Assembly (NCBI GenBank): GCA_021825225.1
Contig: JAKAIH010000190.1
Coordinates: 1-5,888 of the forward strand
Direction of reading: 5' to 3'
Length of the DNA: 5,888 nt
Source of the DNA: Pseudomonadota bacterium
GTDB lineage: Bacteria; Pseudomonadota; Gammaproteobacteria; Burkholderiales; SG8-39
This document shows, piece by piece, positions 1-4,480 of this stretch. The number at the start of each line of letters is the position of its first letter. Position 1 is the stretch's first letter. Position numbers and translations under genes: made by a program. The notes under the pieces are model-generated. The model was not told the origin of the DNA, did no database searches, and worked only from the letters and a program-made list of their open reading frames with translations.

Positions 1-264
1 CGGCGCTGGCTGATCAGCGGCCGCGTGCAGGGCGTTGCCTTCCGCGCCCACACACAGGGCCGGGCGCTGGCGCTGGGGCTGTCCGGCTACGCGATGAACC
101 TGCCCGATGGCCGCGTCGAGGTCTGCGCGCAGGGCGCTGACGACGCGCTCGACCAGCTCGCGCACTGGCTGCGGCACGGCCCGCCCGCCGCGCGCGTCGA
201 TGCGCTGCATGAGCTTCCCGCTGCCGCAGGCGAGGCGCCCGGCGTGGGCTTCGCGGTGCGCTGA
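1..264 (+). CDS. acyP: Acylphosphatase, 3' part (start lies before the window)
   Basis: Acylphosphatases are small cytosolic enzymes that hydrolyse acyl phosphates such as acetyl phosphate or carbamoyl phosphate. The 87 visible residues cover nearly the whole usual length of about 90, so only the first few residues are missing. The first visible stretch, [13 protein letters not shown], contains the phosphate-binding loop and the catalytic arginine (visible residue 15). [13 protein letters not shown] contains the catalytic asparagine (visible residue 33). Both key residues are present. The C-terminal part ([19 protein letters not shown]) matches the usual HGPPxARV element of the family. The reading frame starts at base 1 and ends in TGA at 262-264. 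It is followed by a repeat-rich stretch with no gene on the same strand, so it appears to be the last gene of its transcription unit. Family assignment is firm; the physiological substrate is not known from sequence. Confidence 0.95.
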   Translation, partial: RRWLISGRVQGVAFRAHTQGRALALGLSGYAMNLPDGRVEVCAQGADDALDQLAHWLRHGPPAARVDALHELPAAAGEAPGVGFAVR

Positions 265-333
265 GCGGAAGACTGCATGCCGCGTACGGTGTTTCGGCGG
301 CATCCATGACGGTGCGCAGCGCCGAGCCGGTAC

Positions 334-481
334 GTCATCCCGGACGGTGCGCAGCGCCGAGCCGGGATCCAGACGGGCATCACGCCAATGCGTGCGCCGC
401 CCATTCGAACTGCCTGCGAGCCAAGCCGTCGCAGCCAAGCCACTGGATCCCGGGTTCCGCCTGCGGCGGCCCCGGGATGAC
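334..481. repeat. Composite palindromic repeat, unit 1 (expanded)
   Basis: The left hairpin (334-372) begins GTCATCCCGG and ends CCGGGATCCAG. It folds as ATCCCGG, GGCGC-like arm, short loop, GCGCC, CCGGGAT; here the inner arm carries GGTGC in place of GGCGC. The right hairpin (441-481) pairs ATCCCGGG at 447-454 with CCCGGGAT at 471-478 and ends in GGGATGAC. The unit therefore opens with GTCATCCC and closes with its inverse. Its linker starts like that of unit 2 (ACGGGC...AATGC) but then carries roughly 50 extra bases. A partial left-hairpin copy sits just upstream at 308-330. Confidence 0.8.
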
Positions 482-526
482 ATCAAAAACAAAACGTCAT
501 CCCCGCCGGTACGCCCCTCTCTTGAC

Positions 527-613
527 GTCATCCCGGACGGCGCGCAGCGCCGAGCCGGGATCCAGACGGGCGCCCCGCAAATGCCACTGGATCCCCGCCT
601 CCGCGGGGATGAC
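527..613. repeat. Composite palindromic repeat, unit 2
   Basis: The left hairpin (527-565) is a 39-base near copy of 334-372, with the inner arm restored to a perfect GGCGC/GCGCC pair. A 19-base linker leads to the right hairpin (585-613), where ATCCCCGC at 591-598 pairs perfectly with GCGGGGAT at 603-610 around a four-base loop, and the unit ends in GGGGATGAC. The total of 87 bases is almost the same as unit 3. A fragment of a related start (GTCATCCCCGCCGG, from about 496) lies just upstream. Confidence 0.85.
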
Positions 614-706
614 AGCAAAAGAATGCGGCGCACTTTTGCCCCTTGAGTGTCCTCCCAGCGCCCCCTTCTCCATTGACGTCCCCGGGCGGGCCCGTTCTCT
701 CTCGAT

Positions 707-726
707 GTCATTCCGGACGGCGCGCA
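707..726. repeat. Truncated copy of the left repeat hairpin
   Basis: This is about half of the 39-base left hairpin: GTCATTCCGGACGGCGCGCA, differing from the other copies by one T for C, then breaking off. It lies 14 bases before the intact copy that begins unit 3. It shows that the cluster has grown and decayed by partial duplication. Confidence 0.7.
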
Positions 727-740
727 ACATCCTCACTGAT

Positions 741-828
741 GTCATCCCGGACGGCGCGCAGCGCTGAGCCGGGATCCAGCGCTCTTCGGTATTGCGCCGG
801 ACCGGATTCCCGCGTTCGCGGGGATGAC
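741..828. repeat. Composite palindromic repeat, unit 3
   Basis: The left hairpin (741-779) is a 39-base near copy of those at 334 and 527. The right hairpin (804-828) pairs ATTCCCGCG with CGCGGGGAT around a two-base loop (the T opposite G is a wobble pair) and ends in GGGATGAC. The linker is unrelated to that of units 1 and 2, so only the two hairpins are conserved. At 88 bases it has the same overall size as unit 2. Confidence 0.85.
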
Positions 829-903
829 TTCAAAAAACGCGCCGGCGCATCCGGTACACGCGACGCCCGCCGATACGCGGTCCGAGGGCGCGCAGTCAGG
901 CGA

Positions 904-1689
904 TCAATCTGGCGGCCAGGCGGGCAGCAGCAGCGACGGATCGGCCAGCCGCTCGCGCAGCGGCGCGTGGCGCAGCGCCGGCAGCCGCACGCGCGGCGCC
1001 GGCATGCGGCGGTCGGGCAGTTGGTCCAGCAGATGGCGGATCAGCGTCAGCCGACCCTGGCGCTGGTCGTTGTAGTCCACCACGAACCACGGCGCGCCCG
1101 GGCGGTGCGTGCGCGCCAGCATGGCGTCGCGCAGGCGTCCGAACTCGGCGTACTTGCGCCGGCTGGCGAGGTCCACCGGCGACAGCTTCCAGCGTTTGAC
1201 CGGATCGTCGGCGCGCGCGCGGAAGCGCCGCTCCTGCTCGGCCTGGTCCACCGCCAGCCAGTACTTCAGCAGGATGATCCCGTCGCGCACCAGCAGTTCC
1301 TCGAACACCGGGCAGTCGTCCAGGAAGCGCCGGTACTGCGCCCGCGTGCAGAAACCCAGGGCCGGCTCGACCACCGCGCGGTTGTACCAACTGCGGTCGA
1401 ACAGCACGATCTCGCCCGCGCGCGGCAGGTGCGCCGCGTAGCGCTGGAAATACCACTGCCCGCGCTCGGCCTCGCCGGGCCTGGGCAGCGCCACGATGCG
1501 GTAGTGGCGCGTTTCGAGTTTCTCGGTGATGGCCTTGATGGTGCCGCCCTTGCCGGCCGCGTCGCGGCCCTCGAACAGCACGCACAGGCGCCGGCCGCGC
1601 AGCGCCACCCAGCGCTGCAACTCGATCAGCTCCAGGTGCAGTGCGTCGATCCGGCGCTCGTATTCCTTGCGCTTGAGCACGTGCGGCAT
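904..1689 (-). CDS. ppk2: Polyphosphate kinase 2 (PPK2 family, class I-like)
   Basis: PPK2 enzymes transfer phosphate between inorganic polyphosphate and nucleotides; class I single-domain members mainly make ATP or GTP from the diphosphate. The 261-residue product has the family signatures in order: Walker A in FEGRDAAGKGG (residues 39-49, Lys47), the conserved QWYFQRYAAHLP block (78-89), the Walker B and lid region IVLFDRSWYNRAVVEP (94-109, Asp98, Arg99), and LKYWLAV...EQERRFRAR...DDPVKRWKLSP (141-171). Length fits a single PPK2 domain. I chose the ATG at 1687-1689 because the conserved sequence starts directly after it (MPHVLKRKEYERRIDALHLELIELQ), and a purine-rich GGAGAGG (complement of 1693-1699) precedes it. 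The same frame stays open upstream to 1884 but reads as unconserved sequence. The gene appears to stand alone, facing the acylphosphatase gene. Class assignment is from sequence resemblance only. Confidence 0.93.
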   Translation of the reverse strand: MPHVLKRKEYERRIDALHLELIELQRWVALRGRRLCVLFEGRDAAGKGGTIKAITEKLETRHYRIVALPRPGEAERGQWYFQRYAAHLPRAGEIVLFDRSWYNRAVVEPALGFCTRAQYRRFLDDCPVFEELLVRDGIILLKYWLAVDQAEQERRFRARADDPVKRWKLSPVDLASRRKYAEFGRLRDAMLARTHRPGAPWFVVDYNDQRQGRLTLIRHLLDQLPDRRMPAPRVRLPALRHAPLRERLADPSLLLPAWPPD

Positions 1690-1997
1690 GGTCCTCTCCG
1701 GCGGTGATCCCGCGGCGATGGTGCCACCGGCGAGGGCATGCGCGATGCAGAAGTAGATCGACCGCGTGGCGCGCGCGGTGCTGTTGGCGGTGCGGGCGCC
1801 CGCTTTGATCCCTGCGGATTCGGGCGTATAAACCACAGCGCCGCGTTTTGCGCGATACACGGTGGGGCGCCACGAGGGCGCCACGGCTTCGCGGTCGCTG
1901 CCCGGTCGCTGGATCGATCAGGCGTTCCTGGGGGGTGGCACGGGCGGCGAAGCTGAACATCTGGCGTTGATTCCACGGTTTCGGGATTTATTTCTTG
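1690..1997. other. Non-coding stretch between ppk2 and the cassette array
   Basis: About 300 bases hold no gene I can support. The stretch must contain the ppk2 promoter, but I see no convincing -35/-10 pair on the minus strand; the best -10-like string, TTTATAC near 1827-1833, lacks a -35 partner. Its right end (from about 1970) becomes AT-rich and stops at the G|TTATGT boundary of the first cassette. If the array belongs to a complete integron, an attI site would be expected here, but attI sites vary too much in sequence to recognise by eye. No trace of an integrase gene is visible. Confidence 0.6.
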
Positions 1998-2032
1998 TTA
2001 TGTGCTCTTGAAAACACGAATGAGGTGATTCT

Positions 2033-2236
2033 GTGAAACTCAAAGTAATTGTTCATGAAGCGGAAGAAGGAGGCTATTGGGCTGAAGTACCCTCCATCCC
2101 AGGCTGTGCCACTCAGGGCGAGACGTTCGACGAATTGCTCGGAAACATCTACGAGGCCGTCGAAGGTTGTTTGTCCGTGGACATAAAAGATGTCAAGGTA
2201 ACAGGAAAAGATAGAATCCTGGAGATCGCGGTGTGA
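2033..2236 (+). CDS. hicB: Short HicB-family antitoxin
   Basis: HicB antitoxins bind and neutralise the HicA mRNA interferase. The 67-residue product shows the HicB N-terminal fold signature: a beta strand (KLKVIVHEAEEGGYWAEVP), the highly typical PSIPGCATQGETFDELLGNIYEAVEGCL segment (residues 20-47), and a last strand (RILEIAV). It has only this degenerate RNase H-like domain and no C-terminal helix-turn-helix or ribbon-helix-helix domain, so it is of the short HicB type and probably cannot bind an operator alone. The start is GTG at 2033, with a strong GAGGTGA ribosome-binding site at 2022-2028. The gene overlaps hicA by four bases (GTGA), so the two are translationally coupled. It is the first gene of cassette 1 and carries the antitoxin-first order, the reverse of the classical hicA-hicB order. 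Confidence 0.92.
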   Translation: MKLKVIVHEAEEGGYWAEVPSIPGCATQGETFDELLGNIYEAVEGCLSVDIKDVKVTGKDRILEIAV

Positions 2237-2439
2237 AAGCCATCTCAGGGAAGGACTTCGCAAAACTGCTCGAGAAGAAGGGCTGGGAATTGGGAAGAAC
2301 GAAGGGAAGTCATCACATCTACGTCAAAGCGGGCCATCCTGCTCGAATCTCGGTGCCGATACATGGAAATGGTCCGCTCAAAATCGGTTTGTTGAGACAC
2401 CTTATGAAGGTCGCTGGAATTGATGAAAGTGCGCTGTGA
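2233..2439 (+). CDS. hicA: HicA toxin, mRNA interferase
   Basis: HicA is a small double-stranded-RNA-binding-fold endoribonuclease that cleaves mRNA and halts growth when free of HicB. The 68-residue product has the family pattern: SGKDFAKLLEKKGWELGRTKGSHHIY (residues 5-30, with the catalytic histidine His27 in the GSH motif) and VPIHGNGPLKIGLLRHLMKVAGI (41-63), the usual C-terminal element. It looks intact and active. The start is the GTG at 2233 that overlaps the hicB stop, with GGAG at 2221-2224 giving eight bases of spacing. The stop at 2437-2439 lies only eight bases before the attC inverse core site, typical of cassette packing. As a toxin-antitoxin cassette it may stabilise the array against loss, a role known for such cassettes in large chromosomal integrons and inferred here. 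Confidence 0.93.
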   Translation: MKAISGKDFAKLLEKKGWELGRTKGSHHIYVKAGHPARISVPIHGNGPLKIGLLRHLMKVAGIDESAL

Positions 2440-2447
2440 TGTGGATT

Positions 2448-2520
2448 ACATAACGACGCAATCGAGTCGGACTAGCCTTCCGCTGCGCTCAAGGCCAGCC
2501 GCTCATTGCGGACGTTGGGC
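2448..2520 (+). other. attC recombination site of cassette 1
   Basis: The inverse core site ACATAAC (2448-2454) and the core site GTTGGGC (2514-2520, fitting GTTRRRY) bracket an imperfect palindrome of 73 bases. The inner stem GCCTT (2475-2479) pairs with AAGGC (2491-2495) around the 11-base loop CCGCTGCGCTC. The outer arms also pair, for example GCAAT near 2458 with ATTGC near 2505, with interruptions as usual in attC. The inverse core site is the exact complement of GTTATGT at 1997-2003, which marks the start of the same cassette. Confidence 0.85.
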
Positions 2521-2545
2521 GCCAAATTACATGCTCGGCATATAG

Positions 2546-3229
2546 ATGGATTACAAACAAATTCTTCAAGCGCGGAAGAATCGCAAAACGCGATTAGCGC
2601 GACCATTCAAGAACTTTTTCGAAATATTTAGTCAGTGCACGCGCGCTGGCGAAGCCATACTAGAAGGCAATATTGCGCCTGAGTTCATGCCCCTCCTCGA
2701 GCGCTCAGTGGTGATTTCCGAGGTAACTGCAATTGAGGTTTACTACCGTGACATGTTCGATTTCATCTTTCGTTATTGTTCGCCCTCTTTTTTTGAGCCC
2801 AAGTTAAAGTTGCTACATCCTGAAAAGTACGATATCGCGGAATTGGTGTCAGTCTATCGTCATCAAATTCATCCGCTGGAACTCGTTATAGCTGCACAGT
2901 CGTTCCAAAACGTGGACAGAATCGAAAAGGTATTTTCAAAATTTGTAGACAAAGGATTATGGTCATCAGTTTTGAGCTTACAAGCCCGAGTGAAGGAAAG
3001 TCCTGACAATATCGCAACGTGGAGTAACGACGACCTATCTGGCCTAAAAGCAACCTTCGATCTCCGGCATGAACTCATTCACGACCCTGCGCGTCGGTCA
3101 TTTTTGACTGAAGATGTAATCGTGAAGCTGTGGCAGTCTGCACATATGGTGTTTGGCTCCGACGTTGTGCTGGGCAAGGTGCTCACAGAGAATAGGGATC
3201 CAACAATTCCCAATGAGACAGACGCCTGA
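2546..3229 (+). CDS. Uncharacterised cassette protein with HEPN-like motif
   Basis: The 227-residue protein is predicted soluble and largely helical, with no signal peptide or membrane segment. I do not recognise a named family. Two parts resemble HEPN-domain proteins: VVISEVTAIEVYYRDMFDF (residues 55-73), like the helix that opens many HEPN domains, and LRHELIHDPARR (173-184), which contains R174-x4-H179, the R-x4-H catalytic pattern of HEPN ribonucleases. If correct, it would be an RNA-cleaving toxin or defence effector, but it has no obvious antitoxin partner inside the cassette. Other readings, such as a non-catalytic HEPN scaffold, are possible. The ATG at 2546 is the first good start after attC; no Shine-Dalgarno sequence precedes it. 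A five-codon frame (ATG at 2531, stop TAG at 2543-2545) abuts it directly. GC content and codon use differ from the flanking genes. It fills cassette 2. Confidence 0.8.
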   Translation: MDYKQILQARKNRKTRLARPFKNFFEIFSQCTRAGEAILEGNIAPEFMPLLERSVVISEVTAIEVYYRDMFDFIFRYCSPSFFEPKLKLLHPEKYDIAELVSVYRHQIHPLELVIAAQSFQNVDRIEKVFSKFVDKGLWSSVLSLQARVKESPDNIATWSNDDLSGLKATFDLRHELIHDPARRSFLTEDVIVKLWQSAHMVFGSDVVLGKVLTENRDPTIPNETDA

Positions 3230-3247
3230 CCCATCAGTCAACCGGAC

Positions 3248-3311
3248 GCCCACCAGCTACACTGGTGGGTCCCCTCCACTGCGCTCCAGCGCGGTACCTC
3301 AACCGTTGCGG
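3248..3311 (+). other. Divergent attC site of cassette 2
   Basis: The inverse core site GCCCACC (3248-3254) and core site GTTGCGG (3305-3311) enclose 64 bases. The core site deviates from GTTRRRY, and the inverse site has ACC in place of the usual AAC, so this site is less certain than its neighbours. In support, its central loop CCACTGCGCTC (3276-3286) differs by one base from that of the first attC. GCCCACC is one mismatch from the complement of the start of cassette 2, and GTTGCGG is complementary to the inverse core of the next attC apart from one extra base. The arms pair only partly (GGGT with ACCTC, for instance). An alternative inverse core is AGTCAAC at 3236-3242. A perfect hairpin, CCCACCAG/CTGGTGGG (3249-3269, five-base loop), overlaps the left half and could act as a terminator-like structure, although no T-run follows. 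Confidence 0.5.
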
Positions 3312-3322
3312 TCACAGACAGC

Positions 3323-3329
3323 GGAGGAG
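3323..3329 (+). promoter_or_regulatory. Ribosome-binding site fixing the cassette 3 gene start
   Basis: GGAGGAG lies five bases before the ATG at 3335. The TTG at 3332 in the same frame would leave only two bases of spacing, so the ATG is preferred. It begins 12 bases after the attC core site, a short leader typical of cassettes. Confidence 0.8.
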
Positions 3330-3334
3330 CTTTG

Positions 3335-3937
3335 ATGAAGGGCAGTGATACCGAACTTGCGGCGGCCGTCTTGGACGCATGTGTTGCGCATGCTCGTCAA
3401 ATGTTGGCAACTCAGCTTCCAAAAGTTGCGGCTGGGGGCTACGACTTCATGCCGAGCTTCAAGGAAATGACCACTCAACTCTATCTCGCTGGTGTGATGT
3501 GGCGATTTGGCGAACAGTTCGATTTACCCACTAGCCCACGTGATCGAGCCTTCATCTGTCTGCTTTCGATGCTCGTTGCAGATGGTATGAGCTTCAAAAA
3601 AGCACAAGGACGAATCGCACATCTCAATCAGATTTCGCGCAATCCAGAAGGTAGCGACACACTGGTAATAGCTGTTGGGTATAAAGCAACTGAAGGGGAT
3701 GGTTCGCTTGCTGCTGTTCTTGATCAATTTCGTAACGCACGGAAGGTGTCTGGTGCTCCCTATCGTCTGCTTGATCGGGCCAAACCAACTGCTGCCATAC
3801 TGGCCGTAGCTGCGCTCTTGATTTCGTTGCTCGTTGGGACATCATGGGGAGCGGCACTCGGAATTGGCATAGTTGTGGGTGTGTCAACACTAGGAATTGC
3901 TCTCGCAATCTACCGACAGATGATCAAAGCATATTGA
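3335..3937 (+). CDS. Unrecognised cassette protein with C-terminal two-helix membrane anchor
   Basis: The 200-residue protein matches no family I know. Residues 1 to about 148 form a soluble, mostly helical domain containing YDFMPSFKEMTTQLYLAGVMWRFGEQF (36-62), a segment RDRAFICLLSMLVADGMSFKKAQ (69-91), and a loop rich in Gly and Asp (NPEGSDTL...TEGDGS). The C-terminus holds two hydrophobic helices (about 151-168, PTAAILAVAALLISLLVG, and 172-192) split by a short TSWG turn, followed by a basic tail YRQMIKAY. A soluble domain plus a membrane hairpin suggests attachment to the inner membrane with most of the protein in the cytoplasm; this arrangement also occurs in membrane-acting defence effectors, but nothing here proves that role. 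The gene makes up almost all of cassette 3, has its own strong ribosome-binding site, and no co-transcribed partner. The stop at 3935-3937 lies 14 bases before the attC inverse core. Confidence 0.8.
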   Translation: MKGSDTELAAAVLDACVAHARQMLATQLPKVAAGGYDFMPSFKEMTTQLYLAGVMWRFGEQFDLPTSPRDRAFICLLSMLVADGMSFKKAQGRIAHLNQISRNPEGSDTLVIAVGYKATEGDGSLAAVLDQFRNARKVSGAPYRLLDRAKPTAAILAVAALLISLLVGTSWGAALGIGIVVGVSTLGIALAIYRQMIKAY

Positions 3938-3951
3938 GAGTTAGAGCGTGA

Positions 3952-4033
3952 CCGCTAACAATGCCATCAACTCGAACGTGCAAAAGCACCGCTTCGCTCT
4001 GCTTTTGCACGCCGGTTATAGCGAACGTTAGGT
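3952..4033 (+). other. attC recombination site of cassette 3
   Basis: This is the clearest attC in the window. It runs from the inverse core CCGCTAAC (3952-3959) to the core GTTAGGT (4027-4033, a full match to GTTRRRY). Between them a perfect 12-base stem, CGTGCAAAAGCA (3977-3988) with TGCTTTTGCACG (4000-4011), encloses the 11-base loop CCGCTTCGCTC, almost the same as in the other two sites. The outer arms (GCCATCAACTCG against CGGTTATAGCG) pair imperfectly, as expected for sites recombined as a folded single strand. Confidence 0.88.
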
Positions 4034-4036
4034 GCC

Positions 4037-4129
4037 ATGAAAGTAATCGCTCCTTGCCAGAAATGCACCATTCCGCCAGGCGCTGGAGTAATGAGAAAAC
4101 AGGGGTCAGATTGCACTTTTCCGCCCTGA
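4037..4129 (+). pseudogene. Possible broken start of a fourth cassette gene
   Basis: A 30-codon frame starts four bases after the last attC core site, where a cassette gene would be expected to begin. It reads MKVIAPCQKCTIPPGAGVM and then runs into the GGGGTCAG palindrome, where it stops. A CxxC pair (Cys7 and Cys10) hints at the start of a metal-binding protein, but the piece is too short for any family call. No further attC follows downstream. The likeliest reading is the 5' remnant of a cassette cut off by insertion or deletion. It could also be a chance frame. Confidence 0.3.
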
Positions 4130-4139
4130 CCCCGGTTTT
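4096..4139. repeat. GGGGTCAG/CTGACCCC inverted repeat
   Basis: AAAAC-A-GGGGTCAG (4096-4109) pairs with CTGACCCC-G-GTTTT (4126-4139), leaving one mismatch and a 16-base loop that contains TTGCACTTTT. It sits exactly at the junction between the cassette array and the GC-rich DUF1272 gene. From memory, similar GGGGTCAG palindromes occur near small transposases and as solo elements in gammaproteobacteria, so it may be a mobile-element relic or a junction scar. No transposase is present. It might also fold in the leader RNA of the next gene. Confidence 0.6.
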
Positions 4140-4143
4140 GGAG
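4140..4143 (+). promoter_or_regulatory. Ribosome-binding site supporting the DUF1272 start
   Basis: GGAG lies six bases before the ATG at 4150, ideal spacing. This favours 4150 over the in-frame upstream ATG at 3961, which lies inside attC, and over the ATG at 4159. Confidence 0.65.
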
Positions 4144-4149
4144 ACTCCC

Positions 4150-4398
4150 ATGCTGCAAATGAAGCCGAACTGCGAGTGCTGCGACAAAGACCTTCCGGCG
4201 CACGCGGCCGGTGCCCGCATCTGCTCGTTCGAATGCACGTTCTGCGCGGACTGCGCCACGACCGTGCTGGGCGGCACATGCCCGAATTGTGGCGGCGAGC
4301 TCGTCGTGCGGCCCACGCGTTCGCTTGCCAGGCTCGCCACTCATCCGGCTTCCACGCAGCGGGTCCACAAGCCGGGCGGCTGCGCCGAGGCTGCGTAA
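4150..4398 (+). CDS. DUF1272 family cysteine-rich zinc-ribbon protein
   Basis: The 82-residue product matches the DUF1272 pattern throughout: MKPNCECCDKDLP (residues 4-16), ARICSFECTFCADC (22-35), GGTCPNCGGELVVRP (41-55) and the tail THPAST.RVHKP (64-75). Cysteines at 8, 10, 11, 25, 29, 32, 35, 44 and 47 give enough ligands for two zinc sites. The CxxC pairs at 32/35 and 44/47 look like a zinc ribbon. The biochemical role of this family is unknown to me. The frame remains open upstream through the attC site to 3961, but family conservation and the GGAG site fix the start at 4150. The gene is GC-rich like the chromosome, unlike the cassettes, and no attC follows it. It is therefore probably native DNA bordering the array and not a cassette. 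The leader contains the GGGGTCAG palindrome. Confidence 0.9.
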   Translation: MLQMKPNCECCDKDLPAHAAGARICSFECTFCADCATTVLGGTCPNCGGELVVRPTRSLARLATHPASTQRVHKPGGCAEAA

Positions 4399-4480
4399 CG
4401 CCTCGTACGATCCGACCTGCTACGGCCGATGCCGCTCGGCGCCGCTCCCGGCCAGAGTGAGCAGGACTCCCCTGACTCCC

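Larger units (their letters stand above)
265..903. other. Gene-free stretch rich in palindromic repeats
   Basis: This stretch of about 640 bases separates the acylphosphatase and PPK2 genes, whose 3' ends face each other. Several open frames cross it, but they consist of repeat-derived translations (recurring GAQRRAG- and RSAEPGS-type peptides) and resemble no protein family I know. Its content is dominated by dispersed-repeat hairpins listed separately (334-481, 527-613, 741-828) plus fragments at 308-330, about 496-505 and 707-726. The hairpins could act as bidirectional transcription or mRNA-end barriers between the convergent genes. That role is inferred from their position only. Confidence 0.8.
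1998..4027 (+). mobile_element. Integron cassette array, three cassettes, no integrase in window
   Basis: Three consecutive cassettes are proposed: 1998-2514 (hicBA), 2515-3305 (HEPN-like protein) and 3306-4027 (membrane protein). Each has a compact coding part followed by an attC-like imperfect palindrome ending in a G|TT core site, all in one orientation. The three attC sites share an 11-base central loop (CCGCTGCGCTC, CCACTGCGCTC, CCGCTTCGCTC). Each R'' site is complementary to the first bases of its own cassette: ACATAAC against G|TTATGT (exact), GCCCACC against G|TTGGGC (one mismatch), CCGCTAAC against G|TTGCGG (one extra base). This is what a former circular cassette predicts. The region is also much less GC-rich than both flanks. 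In known systems an IntI tyrosine recombinase cuts between G and TT of the core site. IntI is not encoded here. Confidence 0.8.

Noticed and set aside
308..828. CRISPR array
   Set aside because: The repeat copies are unevenly spaced, palindromic composites of two different hairpins with unequal spacers, and no cas genes are present.
643..1707. Long + strand open frame (354 codons) opposite the PPK2 gene
   Set aside because: It lies antisense to ppk2, is rich in Arg, Ala and Gln as expected for a shadow frame in GC-rich DNA, and its first part translates the dispersed repeats. PPK2 has clear motifs on the other strand.
1690..1884. N-terminal extension of PPK2 to the ATG at 1884
   Set aside because: The added 65 residues look non-conserved, and the ATG at 1689 has a good purine-rich ribosome-binding site immediately before the conserved sequence.
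896..1960. Second long minus-strand frame overlapping ppk2
   Set aside because: It is a shifted frame of the same region with low-complexity Arg/Ala/Gly sequence and no family motifs, while the adjacent frame encodes all PPK2 motifs.
3249..3269. Rho-independent terminator after the HEPN-like gene
   Set aside because: The hairpin is perfect but is followed by TCCCC, with no T-run, and it overlaps the divergent attC, which explains the pairing equally well.
4394..4480. A fourth attC after the DUF1272 stop (GTAACGCC at the stop codon looks like an inverse core)
   Set aside because: No GTTRRRY core site and no matching palindrome follow within a plausible distance, and the complement of the cassette 4 start (ACCTAAC) is absent.
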